Positions 18,532-26,020 of a stretch of DNA of 64,000 nt are shown here, piece by piece. Every line of letters starts with the position of its first letter. Positions within the stretch are counted from its first letter, which is position 1. Source of the DNA: Streptomyces dengpaensis (GTDB taxonomy: Bacteria > Actinomycetota > Actinomycetes > Streptomycetales > Streptomycetaceae); the NCBI RefSeq assembly GCF_002946835.1, contig NZ_CP026652.1:6758001-6822000 (forward strand). Direction: 5' to 3'. The position numbers and the translations under genes are program-made. The notes under the pieces are model-generated. The model worked only from the letters and a program-made list of their open reading frames with translations, was not told where the DNA came from and did not search any database.

Positions 18532-18624
18532 CCACCCGGCCACCGAACGCCGGTGATCGTCAGGCCATCGCCTGCTGGTGATCATCTGCGGCACGGCACC
18601 GTCGTGACCACCCGGCCACCGAAC
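18529..18624 (+). repeat. 20-bp direct repeat flanking the Asp23-DUF2273 gap
   Basis: TGACCACCCGGCCACCGAAC occurs at 18529-18548, beginning with the stop codon of the first Asp23 gene, and again perfectly at 18605-18624, just before the ribosome site of the next gene. The period is 76 bp. It is a probable remnant of a duplication. Confidence 0.7.
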
Positions 18625-18640
18625 TGCTGAGGAGCGCACC

Positions 18641-18826
18641 ATGAGCTTGGCTGTGATCGGCATGATCGCCGGAATGGCGCTGGGCTTCGCCGGGTACTTC
18701 GGGGGGTTCGGGGCCTTCCTGCTGGTGGCCGCCCTGGGTGCCGTCGGCTTCGTCGCCGGGCGGTTCCTGGAGGGCGACCTGGATGTGGGGGACTTCTTCC
18801 GTAGTCGTCACGACCGGCGGCGGTGA
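18641..18826 (+). CDS. Small membrane protein of the Asp23 operon (DUF2273-like)
   Basis: A 61-residue protein, MSLAVIGMIAGMALGFAGYF with a second hydrophobic stretch FLLVAALGAVGFVAGRF and a charged tail DLDVGDFFRSRHDRRR. It has the two-helix, short-tail architecture of DUF2273 proteins that accompany Asp23 and AmaP. TGAGGAGCGCACC provides the ribosome site. Three bases separate its stop from the next start. Confidence 0.82.
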   Translation: MSLAVIGMIAGMALGFAGYFGGFGAFLLVAALGAVGFVAGRFLEGDLDVGDFFRSRHDRRR

Positions 18827-18829
18827 CAC

Positions 18830-19213
18830 GTGCCCGATGAGCCCGGCCGTCTCGGTGAGACGCAACGGCCCGTCACGGTCGTCGCGGCGGCCGAGCGGGG
18901 CGCGACCCGGATCGCCGACAGGGTCGTCGCGAAGATCGCCGGGCAGGCGGCACGCGAGGCCGTGGAGGAGCTGCCCCCGGATGCAGCGCGCCCGCACGCG
19001 AGCGTCGTCGTGCACCAGGGAAGCGCCCGCGTCCGCATCAGTCTTGAACTCGACTACCCCTCCGACATCGGTGGCCGGTGCGGCGCGGTGCGTCGCCATG
19101 TCGCCGAGCGGGTAAGGACGTTGGCGGGGATGGAAGTGCCGGAGGTGGCCGTCCAGGTGGAACGGCTGCATCTGACGCATGCGCCCGGCGCGGCACAGGG
19201 GAGGACGCAATGA
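18830..19213 (+). CDS. Asp23/Gls24 family envelope stress protein 2
   Basis: A 127-residue paralogue of the first Asp23 gene, GTG start, without the long N-terminal extension. The domain elements are GATRIADRVVAKIAGQAARE, HASVVVHQGSARVRISLELD and VRTLAGMEVPEVAVQVERLH. Its stop overlaps the next start as ATGA. Two Asp23 paralogues within one operon suggest a hetero-oligomeric layer, by analogy. Confidence 0.87.
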   Translation: MPDEPGRLGETQRPVTVVAAAERGATRIADRVVAKIAGQAAREAVEELPPDAARPHASVVVHQGSARVRISLELDYPSDIGGRCGAVRRHVAERVRTLAGMEVPEVAVQVERLHLTHAPGAAQGRTQ

Positions 19214-19893
19214 GCGAGCCCCAGGGCTCGGAGAGCACCCGGCCCACATCTGGCATGCCCGTTCTGGAGAAATCGGCCCAGAGCGCGCTCGGCCAGTCCA
19301 CGTCCTCGGCGGGCTACGAACCGCTGCACACCGTCGACGACGAAGACGGTGGCCAGGGGCGTTTCTGGTCCGCGCGTCGCATCCCCGCGGGCATCCTCGC
19401 GGTGCTGATCCTCGTCGTAGCGGGAGCCTTCCTGTACGACGTCTCGGCCGTACGCGCCGACCGTCCCGCCATGCACTGGCGCAGGGCGCTGGCCCGGCAG
19501 CTCGCCGAACGGCCCCTTGACGACACCTGGGTGCTCGTCGGCGCGGGAGTGGCGGCGGCCCTCGGGATCTGGCTGCTCGTCCTCGCCGCCACGCCCGGAC
19601 TGCGCGAGATCCTGCCGATGCGTCGCACCCACGCCGACGTGCGGGCCGGGCTGCACCGGGGGGCCGCCGCGATGACGTTGCGCGACCGGGCCATGGAGGT
19701 CGCCGGGGTGCAGTCGGTCCGGGTCCGTGTGGGGCGCAGGAAGGTCGACGTCCGCGCGGTCTCGCACTTCCGTGAACTCGACGACGTACGCGCCGACTTG
19801 GACGCCACGGTCGCCGACGGCATCCGGGGGCTCGGGCTGACCCGGTCGCTTTCGATGTCGGTGCACGTCCGGCGGCCCGGACGGAAGGGGTGA
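19210..19893 (+). CDS. DUF6286-type membrane protein of the Asp23 operon
   Basis: A 227-residue protein. About 55 polar residues (MSEPQGSESTRPTSGMPVLE onward) are followed by two membrane helices: IPAGILAVLILVVAGAFLYD and WVLVGAGVAAALGIWLLVLA. A soluble C-terminal domain (RDRAMEVAGVQSVRVRVGRR, then RKVDVRAVSHFRELDDVRAD) has an Asp23-like strand-helix pattern. It is coupled to both neighbours by 4-bp overlaps. It probably assembles with AmaP and the Asp23 proteins at the membrane; the DUF number is from memory. Confidence 0.8.
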   Translation: MSEPQGSESTRPTSGMPVLEKSAQSALGQSTSSAGYEPLHTVDDEDGGQGRFWSARRIPAGILAVLILVVAGAFLYDVSAVRADRPAMHWRRALARQLAERPLDDTWVLVGAGVAAALGIWLLVLAATPGLREILPMRRTHADVRAGLHRGAAAMTLRDRAMEVAGVQSVRVRVGRRKVDVRAVSHFRELDDVRADLDATVADGIRGLGLTRSLSMSVHVRRPGRKG

Positions 19894-20477
19894 GGGCGGT
19901 GTTGCGGATCGTCAACCGCGTACTGATCGGGATCATCGGGCTCGCCCTGGTCGCCCTCGGCGGCTCCGTGCTGGCCGTCGGCCTCGGTCTGAAGCCGCCC
20001 CCGTGGTGGATCCACGACGGACGCAAGGATGTGCTGCTCAGCTACGCGGAGCGGACCCGCTGGCGCGACGACGGCTGGTGGTGGCCGACCGTCGTCGCCG
20101 CCCTCGCGGTCCTCGTCCTGCTCGCCCTGTGGTGGCTGGCCGCCGTGCTGCGGCGGCGCCGGCTCGCCGAGGTGCTCGTCGACACCGGCGACGGGGAGGG
20201 CGCGCTGCTGCGCGGGCGCGCCCTGGAGGGCGTACTGGCCTCCGAGGCACGGCAGTTGGACGGCGTCGCGCAGGCGCACGTCCTGCTGACCGGCCGCCGC
20301 AGCACCCCCGAGGCGCGTGTGCGGCTCCTGGTGGAACCGCATGTGGACCCGGGCGCGGCCCTGCACCTGCTGACGGCCGAGGCGCTCGCGCACGCCCGGG
20401 ACTCGGCGGGCCTCGCCGCGCTCCCCGCGGAGGTACGCCTCCGCGGGGTCAAACACCGTGCCGAGCGGGTGAGCTGA
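19890..20477 (+). CDS. amaP: Alkaline shock response membrane anchor protein AmaP
   Basis: A 195-residue protein from GTG 19890, which overlaps the previous stop as GTGA. It has two N-terminal helices (VLIGIIGLALVALGGSVLAV and WPTVVAALAVLVLLALWWLA) and a cytoplasmic C-terminal domain (GVAQAHVLLTGRRSTPEARV, RLLVEPHVDPGAALHLL), the architecture of AmaP, which tethers Asp23 to the membrane in firmicutes. It is the last gene of the operon; a MITE follows 47 bp later. Confidence 0.85.
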   Translation: MRAVLRIVNRVLIGIIGLALVALGGSVLAVGLGLKPPPWWIHDGRKDVLLSYAERTRWRDDGWWWPTVVAALAVLVLLALWWLAAVLRRRRLAEVLVDTGDGEGALLRGRALEGVLASEARQLDGVAQAHVLLTGRRSTPEARVRLLVEPHVDPGAALHLLTAEALAHARDSAGLAALPAEVRLRGVKHRAERVS

Positions 20478-20524
20478 CGTCCCGAGCCGAGCCCTTTCGG
20501 CCGCCTGGAACCCGTGCCGCCCTA

Positions 20525-20744
20525 GGGCCTGTCTTTCGGATCACGCCTGGGCCGCGGGGTCTGGCACGCACATCTGCCGCGTTGTCGTCGGTTGCCAACT
20601 CCCCCACTCTCGGCTTCGCTCGAGCGGGGGACCCCCATCGCGTTGTCGCCCTCCTCCGCCTTGCAGCTGCACGCACCAGACCCCGCTCACCGGCGGCGAT
20701 GAGGCAGCGCATCCCGAAGTCGGCGTGATCCGAAAGACAGACCC
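20525..20744. mobile_element. MITE copy 1 (220 bp, terminal inverted repeats, TA-flanked)
   Basis: The left end is GGGCCTGTCTTTCGGATCAC and the right end, read inverted, is GGGTCTGTCTTTCGGATCAC, with one mismatch over about 23 bp. TA flanks both ends (20523-20524 and 20745-20746). The interior is homologous to copy 2 at 44094-44314. No transposase is encoded. The TIR style suggests mobilisation by an IS5-like (IS427-group) or other TA-targeting transposase, which is inference. The right end supplies part of the stop codon of the SDR gene. Confidence 0.78.
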
Positions 20745-21499
20745 TAGAACCCGTGCCGCATCCCGCCGTCCACCGGCAGCATGATGCCGGTGAGGTACGA
20801 CGCCGCCGGCGAGAGCAGGAACGCGGCCGTACGGCCGAACTCCTCCGGGGTGCCGTAGCGGCGCAGCGGAATGCGGGCCTCGTTGGCCGCGCGGGTGGCC
20901 TCCGGATCGGCGGAGAGGCCGTCGAGCTCGCGGACGCGGTCGGTGTCGATACGGGCCGGGAGCAGTCCGACGACGCGCAGGCCGCGCGGACCCAGCTCGT
21001 CCGCGAGGGACTTGGCGAAGCCCGCGAGGCCGGGGCGCAGACCGTTGGAGATGGTCAGGCCGGGGATCGGTTCGTGCACCGAGCCGGAGAGCACGAATCC
21101 GATGACACCGCCCTCGCCGAGCTCTGCGGCGGCCGTGCGGGCCAGCCGCACCGCGCCCAGGAAGACCGACTCGAACGAGGCCGCCCACTGCTCGTCCGTG
21201 TTGTCGGTGACGAACCCGGGCGGCGGGCCGCCGACGCTGATCAGGACGCCGTCGAAGCCGCCGAAGTGCTCACGGGTGGTCGCGATCAGCCGGGCCGCGG
21301 TCTCCGGGTCGGCGTTGTCGGCGGCGACCCCCACCGCGTTCGGGCCGAGCGCGGACGCGGCGTCGGCGACGCTCTTCTCGTCGCGCCCCGTCACGACCAC
21401 CTTCGCGCCGTCGGCGACGAGTTCACGCGCGGTGGCGTTGCCCAGGCCACGGGTGGCTCCCGTGACGACGTACACACGGTCCTTCAATCCAAGATCCAT
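20744..21499 (-). CDS. Short-chain dehydrogenase/reductase
   Basis: A 251-residue classical SDR. Cofactor motif TGATRGLG near the N-terminus (MDLGLKDRVYVVTGATRGLG), then VGVAADNADPE and SVGGPPPGF. The catalytic region reads SGSVHEPIPGLTISNGLRPG: the usual Tyr-x-x-x-Lys is replaced by ISNGLRPG, and the Lys is only found later in FAKSLADELG. So the catalytic tetrad is atypical, as in other SDRs of this subgroup. The C-terminus is LPVDGGMRHGF, and the TAG stop is made from the TA target plus the first base of the MITE. It lies 5 bp downstream of the GH15 gene, so co-transcription is likely. Confidence 0.85.
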   Translation of the reverse strand: MDLGLKDRVYVVTGATRGLGNATARELVADGAKVVVTGRDEKSVADAASALGPNAVGVAADNADPETAARLIATTREHFGGFDGVLISVGGPPPGFVTDNTDEQWAASFESVFLGAVRLARTAAAELGEGGVIGFVLSGSVHEPIPGLTISNGLRPGLAGFAKSLADELGPRGLRVVGLLPARIDTDRVRELDGLSADPEATRAANEARIPLRRYGTPEEFGRTAAFLLSPAASYLTGIMLPVDGGMRHGF

Positions 21500-21504
21500 G
21501 GGCC

Positions 21505-23295
21505 CTATCCTGCCTGCCCACCCCTGCCTGCGAACAGGGCGAGGGCGGTACCCACCAGGCCGATATGGCTGAACGCCTGCGGGAAGTTGCCGAGCTGCCG
21601 GCGGGCGACGGGGTCGTACTCCTCGGACAGCAGGCCGACGTCGTTGGCCAGCCCCACCAGCCGTTCGAACATCTCGTGGGCCTCCCGCGTACGGCCCGTC
21701 ATGTGCAGCGCGTCCGCGAGCCAGAACGAGCAGACGAGGAAGGCGCCCTCGCCGCCCGGCAGTCCGTCCAGAGCGGGCCCCTCGGTGCTGTAGCGGCGCA
21801 CGAGGGCGCCCCGGCCGAGCTCTTCCTGGACCGCCTTGATCGTGCCGACGACCCGTGGATCGTCGGGCGGCAGGAAGCCGACGCGGGGGATGAGCAGGAG
21901 CGCGGCGTCCAGTTCGCTGGAGCCGTAGAACTGGGTGAAGGTGTTCCGCTCGGGGTCGTAGCCGTACTCGCACACCTCCCGGTGCACCTCGTCGCGCATC
22001 GCACGCCAGCCCTCCAGATCGCCGACGAGGTTCGGGTGGGACTCCAGGGTCCGTACGGCGCGGTCGGCTGCCACCCATGCCATCACCTTCGAGTACACGA
22101 AGTTCCGGCGCGGGCCGCGCACCTCCCAGATCCCCTCGTCCGGCTGCCGCCACGCCGTTCGCAGGAACTCCATCAGCGCGCACTCCACCCGCCACATGTG
22201 CGGCCTGAACGGCAGGCCCGAACGCCGCGCCAGCGACAGCGAGTCGATGACCTCGCCGTACACGTCGAGCTGGAACTGCGTGGCGGCGTCGTTGCCGACC
22301 CGGACCGGGTACGAGTGGCCGAAACCGGTCAGCCACGGCACCTCGTACTCGGACAGGCGGCGCTCGCCGGCGATGCCGTACATGATCTGCAGGTCCGCCG
22401 GGTCGCCCGCGACCGCGCGGAGCAGCCAGTCGCGCCAGGCCTCGGCCTCCTCCTGGTAGCCGACCGCCAGGAGCGCGCCGAGCGTGAGCGTGGAGTCGCG
22501 CAGCCAGCAGTAGCGGTAGTCCCAGTTGCGGACACCGCCCGGCTCTTCGGGCAGCGAGGTGGTGGGGGCGGCCACGATCCCGCCCGTCGGCGCGTAGGTG
22601 AGGGCCTTGAGGGTGATCAGGGAGCGCATGACGATGTCCCGGTGCGGTCCGTCGTAACGGCAGCGCGCTGCCCAGGCCTGCCAGTCCGCGACGCTGGCGC
22701 GCAGCGCCTCGTGCGGGTCGATCAGCGCAGGGCGTGGCTCGTGCGAGGGATGCCAGGTCAGCACGAAGGCGACCTTCTCGCCCTCGGCGACCGTGAACTC
22801 CGAGTGGGTACTGAGGTCCTTGCCCCAGGTGCGCGCGGGCGGCTCGCTGCGCAGCCACACCGAGTCCGGGCCCGCGATCGCCACGCGCTGGCCGCCGGAC
22901 CGGCGCATCCACGGCACGACCGAGCCGTAGTCGAAGCGCAGCCGGAGCAGGCCGCGCATCGTCACCCGGCCGCTCAGCCCTTCGATGATGCGTACGAGTT
23001 CGGGGGCGCGGTCGCGTTGCGGCATCAGGTCGGTCACCCGGACCGAGCCCTCGTCCGTGTCCCACTCGGTGTCGAGCACGAGCGTGTCCGGGCGGTAAGC
23101 GCGCCGCGTGCAAGGCCCCGCCCCCTTGGGCGCCATACGCCAGTGACCGTTCTCCGCGTCGCCGAGGAGCGCGGCGAAGCAGGCCCCGGAGTCGAACCGC
23201 GGCAGACACAACCAGTCGACGGATCCGTCGCGACCTACCAGAGCGGCGGTCTGTTCGTCCCCGATGAGCGCGTAGTCCTCGATGCGTGGTTGCAC
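21505..23295 (-). CDS. Glycoside hydrolase family 15 protein (glucoamylase/trehalase type)
   Basis: A 596-residue cytoplasmic protein, MQPRIEDYALIGDEQTAALV. The N-terminal beta-sandwich domain (up to about residue 200) is followed by an (alpha/alpha)6 barrel with GGVRNWDYRYCWLRDSTLTL, the GH15 hallmark, and GEGAFLVCSFWLADALHMTG holding a probable catalytic acid. The family covers glucoamylase and acid trehalase activities; bacterial cytoplasmic members of this type are often trehalases, so the substrate remains open. It has no signal peptide. It is followed by the SDR gene after 5 bp. Confidence 0.87.
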   Translation of the reverse strand: MQPRIEDYALIGDEQTAALVGRDGSVDWLCLPRFDSGACFAALLGDAENGHWRMAPKGAGPCTRRAYRPDTLVLDTEWDTDEGSVRVTDLMPQRDRAPELVRIIEGLSGRVTMRGLLRLRFDYGSVVPWMRRSGGQRVAIAGPDSVWLRSEPPARTWGKDLSTHSEFTVAEGEKVAFVLTWHPSHEPRPALIDPHEALRASVADWQAWAARCRYDGPHRDIVMRSLITLKALTYAPTGGIVAAPTTSLPEEPGGVRNWDYRYCWLRDSTLTLGALLAVGYQEEAEAWRDWLLRAVAGDPADLQIMYGIAGERRLSEYEVPWLTGFGHSYPVRVGNDAATQFQLDVYGEVIDSLSLARRSGLPFRPHMWRVECALMEFLRTAWRQPDEGIWEVRGPRRNFVYSKVMAWVAADRAVRTLESHPNLVGDLEGWRAMRDEVHREVCEYGYDPERNTFTQFYGSSELDAALLLIPRVGFLPPDDPRVVGTIKAVQEELGRGALVRRYSTEGPALDGLPGGEGAFLVCSFWLADALHMTGRTREAHEMFERLVGLANDVGLLSEEYDPVARRQLGNFPQAFSHIGLVGTALALFAGRGGQAG

Positions 23296-23332
23296 GTGGG
23301 GCGAAGTTCCCGATGGGAAGCGGGAACAATCG

Positions 23333-23441
23333 GTTTTTAGCCCGTCCGGCGTTGGAGGACGAGGCCGTTAGGCCGATACGGGGGTCTGGGGGCGGAGCCC
23401 TCAGGTACGGGCAGGGCAGGGGCGGCGGGGGCGAAAAACCT
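23333..23441 (-). repeat. Terminator-associated dispersed repeat, copy C (inverted)
   Basis: On the minus strand it reads GGTTTTTCGCCCCCGCCGCC, then GCCCCCAGACCCCCG and ACGGCCTCGTCCTCCAACGC, homologous to copies A and B. It sits between the SURF1 stop and the GH15 start, with its T5 run downstream of SURF1. A CCCGGC/GCCGGG inverted repeat just before the T run makes it a likely SURF1 terminator. Confidence 0.7.
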
Positions 23442-23470
23442 CCCCGGATCAGCCCCGGCGCCGCCGGGCG

Positions 23471-24280
23471 CTACACGGCCGCCGCGGCCGCTTCCGGCGT
23501 GGTCTCCGTCGCGGCCGACGCCCGGTCACGCCGCTCGCGGCGGACCAGGACGACCCAGCCCACCGGGACGCCCGCCGAGAACAGCCACCACTGGATCGCG
23601 TACGCCATGTGCGGCCCGATGTCGTTGTGCTCGGGGTCGGGGATCAGCTCGGGGGAGTCACCGCTGGGCTCCGGCGCGGTCTGCTCGATGTAGCCGCCGA
23701 GGACCTGCTTGCCGAGCCGCTGCGCCTGCTGCTCGCTGTTGATCAGCATGACCTGCCGGTCGGGCAGCCCCCGCACGTTCTTGATGCCGCTGTCGGCAGT
23801 CGTCTCGTCGGCCTTGAGCCGACCGGTGACGGTGATCTCGCCCTTCGGGGGCGCGGGGATCTTCGGGAAGACGGTCTGCGCCCCGTCCGCCGGGATCCAG
23901 CCCCGGTTGACGACGAGGACCCGGCCGTCTTCGAGGACGAACGGGGTCAGGACGTGGTAGCCGACCTCGTCGTCGGAGTTGGTGCGGCGGCGTACGACCT
24001 CCTCGTGCGCCGTGTCGAAGTGCCCCTTCGCGGTCACGCGGCGATACAGGTCGTCGTGCCTGACGTGCTGCCCCGGCGCGGTCAGCGACTCGGCCGGCAC
24101 CGGCTTCGCGGCCAGTGAGTCGGAGATCACCGCGTTCAGCGCGATCCTGTGCTCATGGCGGTGCAACTGCCAGTAGCCCAGCCGGATCATCGTCGGGATG
24201 AGCGCGAGGGTCACGAGGGTGAGGATCACCCACTGCCGGGACAACAGGAAGCGGTACACCCCATTGACGGTACTCGGCAC
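23471..24280 (-). CDS. SURF1 family cytochrome oxidase assembly protein
   Basis: A 269-residue membrane protein with the SURF1 layout: an N-terminal helix (WVILTLVTLALIPTMIRLGY) followed by WQLHRHEHR, an extracytoplasmic beta domain with LVVNRGWIPADGAQTVFPKI, and a C-terminal helix (HMAYAIQWWLFSAGVPVGWV) with the YAIQWW motif. The family helps assemble haem a into cytochrome aa3 oxidase. The oxidase genes are not nearby. The C-terminal tail is Ala/Thr-rich and likely disordered. Confidence 0.9.
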   Translation of the reverse strand: MPSTVNGVYRFLLSRQWVILTLVTLALIPTMIRLGYWQLHRHEHRIALNAVISDSLAAKPVPAESLTAPGQHVRHDDLYRRVTAKGHFDTAHEEVVRRRTNSDDEVGYHVLTPFVLEDGRVLVVNRGWIPADGAQTVFPKIPAPPKGEITVTGRLKADETTADSGIKNVRGLPDRQVMLINSEQQAQRLGKQVLGGYIEQTAPEPSGDSPELIPDPEHNDIGPHMAYAIQWWLFSAGVPVGWVVLVRRERRDRASAATETTPEAAAAAV

Positions 24281-24291
24281 GATTCGGCCCC

Positions 24292-24310
24292 CGGCGGGAG
24301 GGTCCCGCCG
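24292..24310 (-). terminator. Hairpin between the zinc-ribbon gene and SURF1
   Basis: CGGCGGGA (24292-24299) and its complement (24303-24310) with a 3-nt loop, in the 72-bp gap downstream of the zinc-ribbon gene. It is weak evidence of termination. Confidence 0.4.
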
Positions 24311-24352
24311 AGGGCCGTGCCGAAGCCCCGTGTCCTGGGCCGGAGCCCGGGG

Positions 24353-24586
24353 TCACACCTTGTCGATGATGCCCACCTTCCCCTCCGCGCGGGCGCAGTG
24401 CGCGCCGCAGAACCAGTGGCCCTCGACCTCGACGCCTTGGCCGATGATCTGGACACGACAGTGCTCGCAGATGGGGGCCATCCGGTGGATCGCGCAGGAG
24501 AAGCAGTCGAAGACGTGCACCGCGCCCTGGGCGTGCACCTCGAACGTCATGCCGTAGTCATTGCCGCAGACTTCACATCTCGCCAT
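24353..24586 (-). CDS. Small Cys-rich zinc-ribbon-like protein
   Basis: A 77-residue protein from MARCEVCGNDYGM; an upstream extension to 24649 is possible but Pro/Arg-rich and unlikely. Metal-binding pairs are CxxC at residues 4-7, 28-31 (CFSC) and 40-43 (CEHC), plus CGAHC at 60-64, enough for two zinc sites. The pattern is typical of rubredoxin-like or zinc-ribbon domains that bind DNA, RNA or protein. The function is not recognised. Confidence 0.75.
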   Translation of the reverse strand: MARCEVCGNDYGMTFEVHAQGAVHVFDCFSCAIHRMAPICEHCRVQIIGQGVEVEGHWFCGAHCARAEGKVGIIDKV

Positions 24587-24697
24587 GCGCCACAGGGTGA
24601 GGCGCCGACGCGGCGCGGGCGAGCGGGCGCCGGGCGAGTCGCCCGGCAATCACCCGTCTGACGCTCACGCCCGTAGCGCCCCGAGGCGGGCTCCCCT

Positions 24698-24772
24698 CGG
24701 CACGCACCGGCGTGGGTACCACGCGTCAGGCCCTCGGCATGCTCCGGCGTGGGCACCACGCGTCATGCACCC
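24698..24772 (+). repeat. Imperfect ~37-bp tandem repeat at the exonuclease 3' end
   Basis: Two units contain CCGGCGTGGGTACCACGCGT and CCGGCGTGGGCACCACGCGT, with each unit beginning TCGGCA. The second unit reaches into the last codons and stop of the exonuclease gene (stop at 24763-24765). Confidence 0.65.
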
Positions 24773-25764
24773 GACGCCGGCTCCACATCGCGCAGCAGCT
24801 GTCCGAACGCCGCCTCGTCGATCACCGGCGTCCCGAACTGCCTGGCCCTGACCGCCTTCGATGTACCGGAGTCCGGATCGTTGGTGACGAGCAGGCTGGT
24901 GAGCCGGGACAGGCTCGTCGCGACATGCAGCCCGGCCTCGACGGCGCGGTCCTCCAGCAGTTCGCGGTCGACGGAGGTGTCCCCGGAGAAGGCGACCCGC
25001 ATGCCCTGCTTGAGCGGTTTGCCCTCTTCGTACCGGCCTGGGTTCGGATAGGGGCATGCAGGGCGTTTGCGTGAGGGGCGCCAACTCCCGGACGGGTAAC
25101 CGCTCCCGGATGAGTAAGCGCCGGCCTGCCGCCCGATGCGCGGCGTCGCGGCGGAGTCGGACCACTCCTTGAGCGGCCGGCACTCAAGGAGCGGCAGTCG
25201 TACACCCTTGCTCATGGCGGCCCGCAGGCTCGGCCGGAACGCCTCGGCCAGCACGCGCGCGTCGTCCAGCGCGTGGTGCGCCCGCCGCTGTACGACGCCG
25301 AAGTGCGCGGCCAGCGACTCCAGCTTGTGGTTGGGCAGCGGCAGCTCCAACTCCTTGGACAGCGCGATGGTGCACAGCCGCTGACGCACCGGCGCCTCGC
25401 GCTCCGCGCGCGCGTACTCCCGCGCGATCATCGACCAGTCGAAGACAGCGTTGTGCGCGACGAGCACACGGTCGGCGAGGTGGGCGGCGAAGTCCTCGGC
25501 GATGTCCTGGAAGAGCGGCGCCCCTTCGAGCACGTCGCTCGTCAGGCCGTGGATCCACACCGGGCCCGGGTCACGCTCCGGGTTGACCATCGTGTACCAG
25601 TGGTCCTCGACCTCGCCGCGCGCGTCCAGCCGGTAGACGGCGGCCGAGATGATCCGGTCGTCGCGGGCCAGGCCTGTGGTCTCCACGTCGACGACCGCGT
25701 ACCCCTGCGGATACGCGGCCGGCCAGGAGGCTGGGGGCGCTGCGGTCGTGAGGTCTTCGAGCAT
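24763..25764 (-). CDS. DEDDh 3'-5' exonuclease with C-terminal BRCT domain
   Basis: A 333-residue DnaQ-like nuclease. ExoI motif VVDVETTGLARDDRIISAAV (catalytic D and E), ExoII LVAHNAVFDWSMI (D), and ExoIII RRAHHALDDARVLAEAF (H and D). A low-complexity linker (SSGSGYPSGSWRPSRKRPAC) follows, then a BRCT domain (MRVAFSGDTSVDRELLEDRA to DEAAFGQLLRDV). Proofreading-type exonuclease joined to BRCT suggests DNA repair rather than replication. There is no polymerase gene nearby. The family call is firm; the role is inferred. Confidence 0.88.
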   Translation of the reverse strand: MLEDLTTAAPPASWPAAYPQGYAVVDVETTGLARDDRIISAAVYRLDARGEVEDHWYTMVNPERDPGPVWIHGLTSDVLEGAPLFQDIAEDFAAHLADRVLVAHNAVFDWSMIAREYARAEREAPVRQRLCTIALSKELELPLPNHKLESLAAHFGVVQRRAHHALDDARVLAEAFRPSLRAAMSKGVRLPLLECRPLKEWSDSAATPRIGRQAGAYSSGSGYPSGSWRPSRKRPACPYPNPGRYEEGKPLKQGMRVAFSGDTSVDRELLEDRAVEAGLHVATSLSRLTSLLVTNDPDSGTSKAVRARQFGTPVIDEAAFGQLLRDVEPASGA

Positions 25765-26020
25765 GGTCCCTGAGGATACGGGCCGTGACTGACAGTCCGG
25801 CCGTCGGCTTCCCGCAAAGGAGAGCCGTCACGGGCCCGCGACGTGGCCACGCGCGCGTGGGGTGACGGCCCGTCAGGGGCAGGCGGTACGACACGGAGCG
25901 TACTGCCCAACGCTCCCTTCCCCCTTGGTGGAGATCACCAAGAAGCAAGCGCGTACCGCCGGTAATACTTGTCGGTAACAACCTCTAGCCGCAGCCTGCC
26001 GACGGCTCTACGGTGCATCC
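25765..26020. other. Intergenic promoter region between divergent genes
   Basis: 256 bp. It holds a short inverted repeat CTTGGTG...CACCAAG near 25924-25942 and an AT-richer stretch (AATACTTGTCGGTAACAACC near 25963-25982) likely to contain the promoter of the sterol desaturase operon. No gene was found. Confidence 0.4.

Noticed and set aside
20744..23329. A single 861-codon leftward reading frame covering the SDR and a shifted reading of the GH15 gene
   Set aside because: Its N-terminal part is an out-of-frame shadow of GH15; the SDR begins at 21499 in the same frame and GH15 has its own frame with full family motifs.
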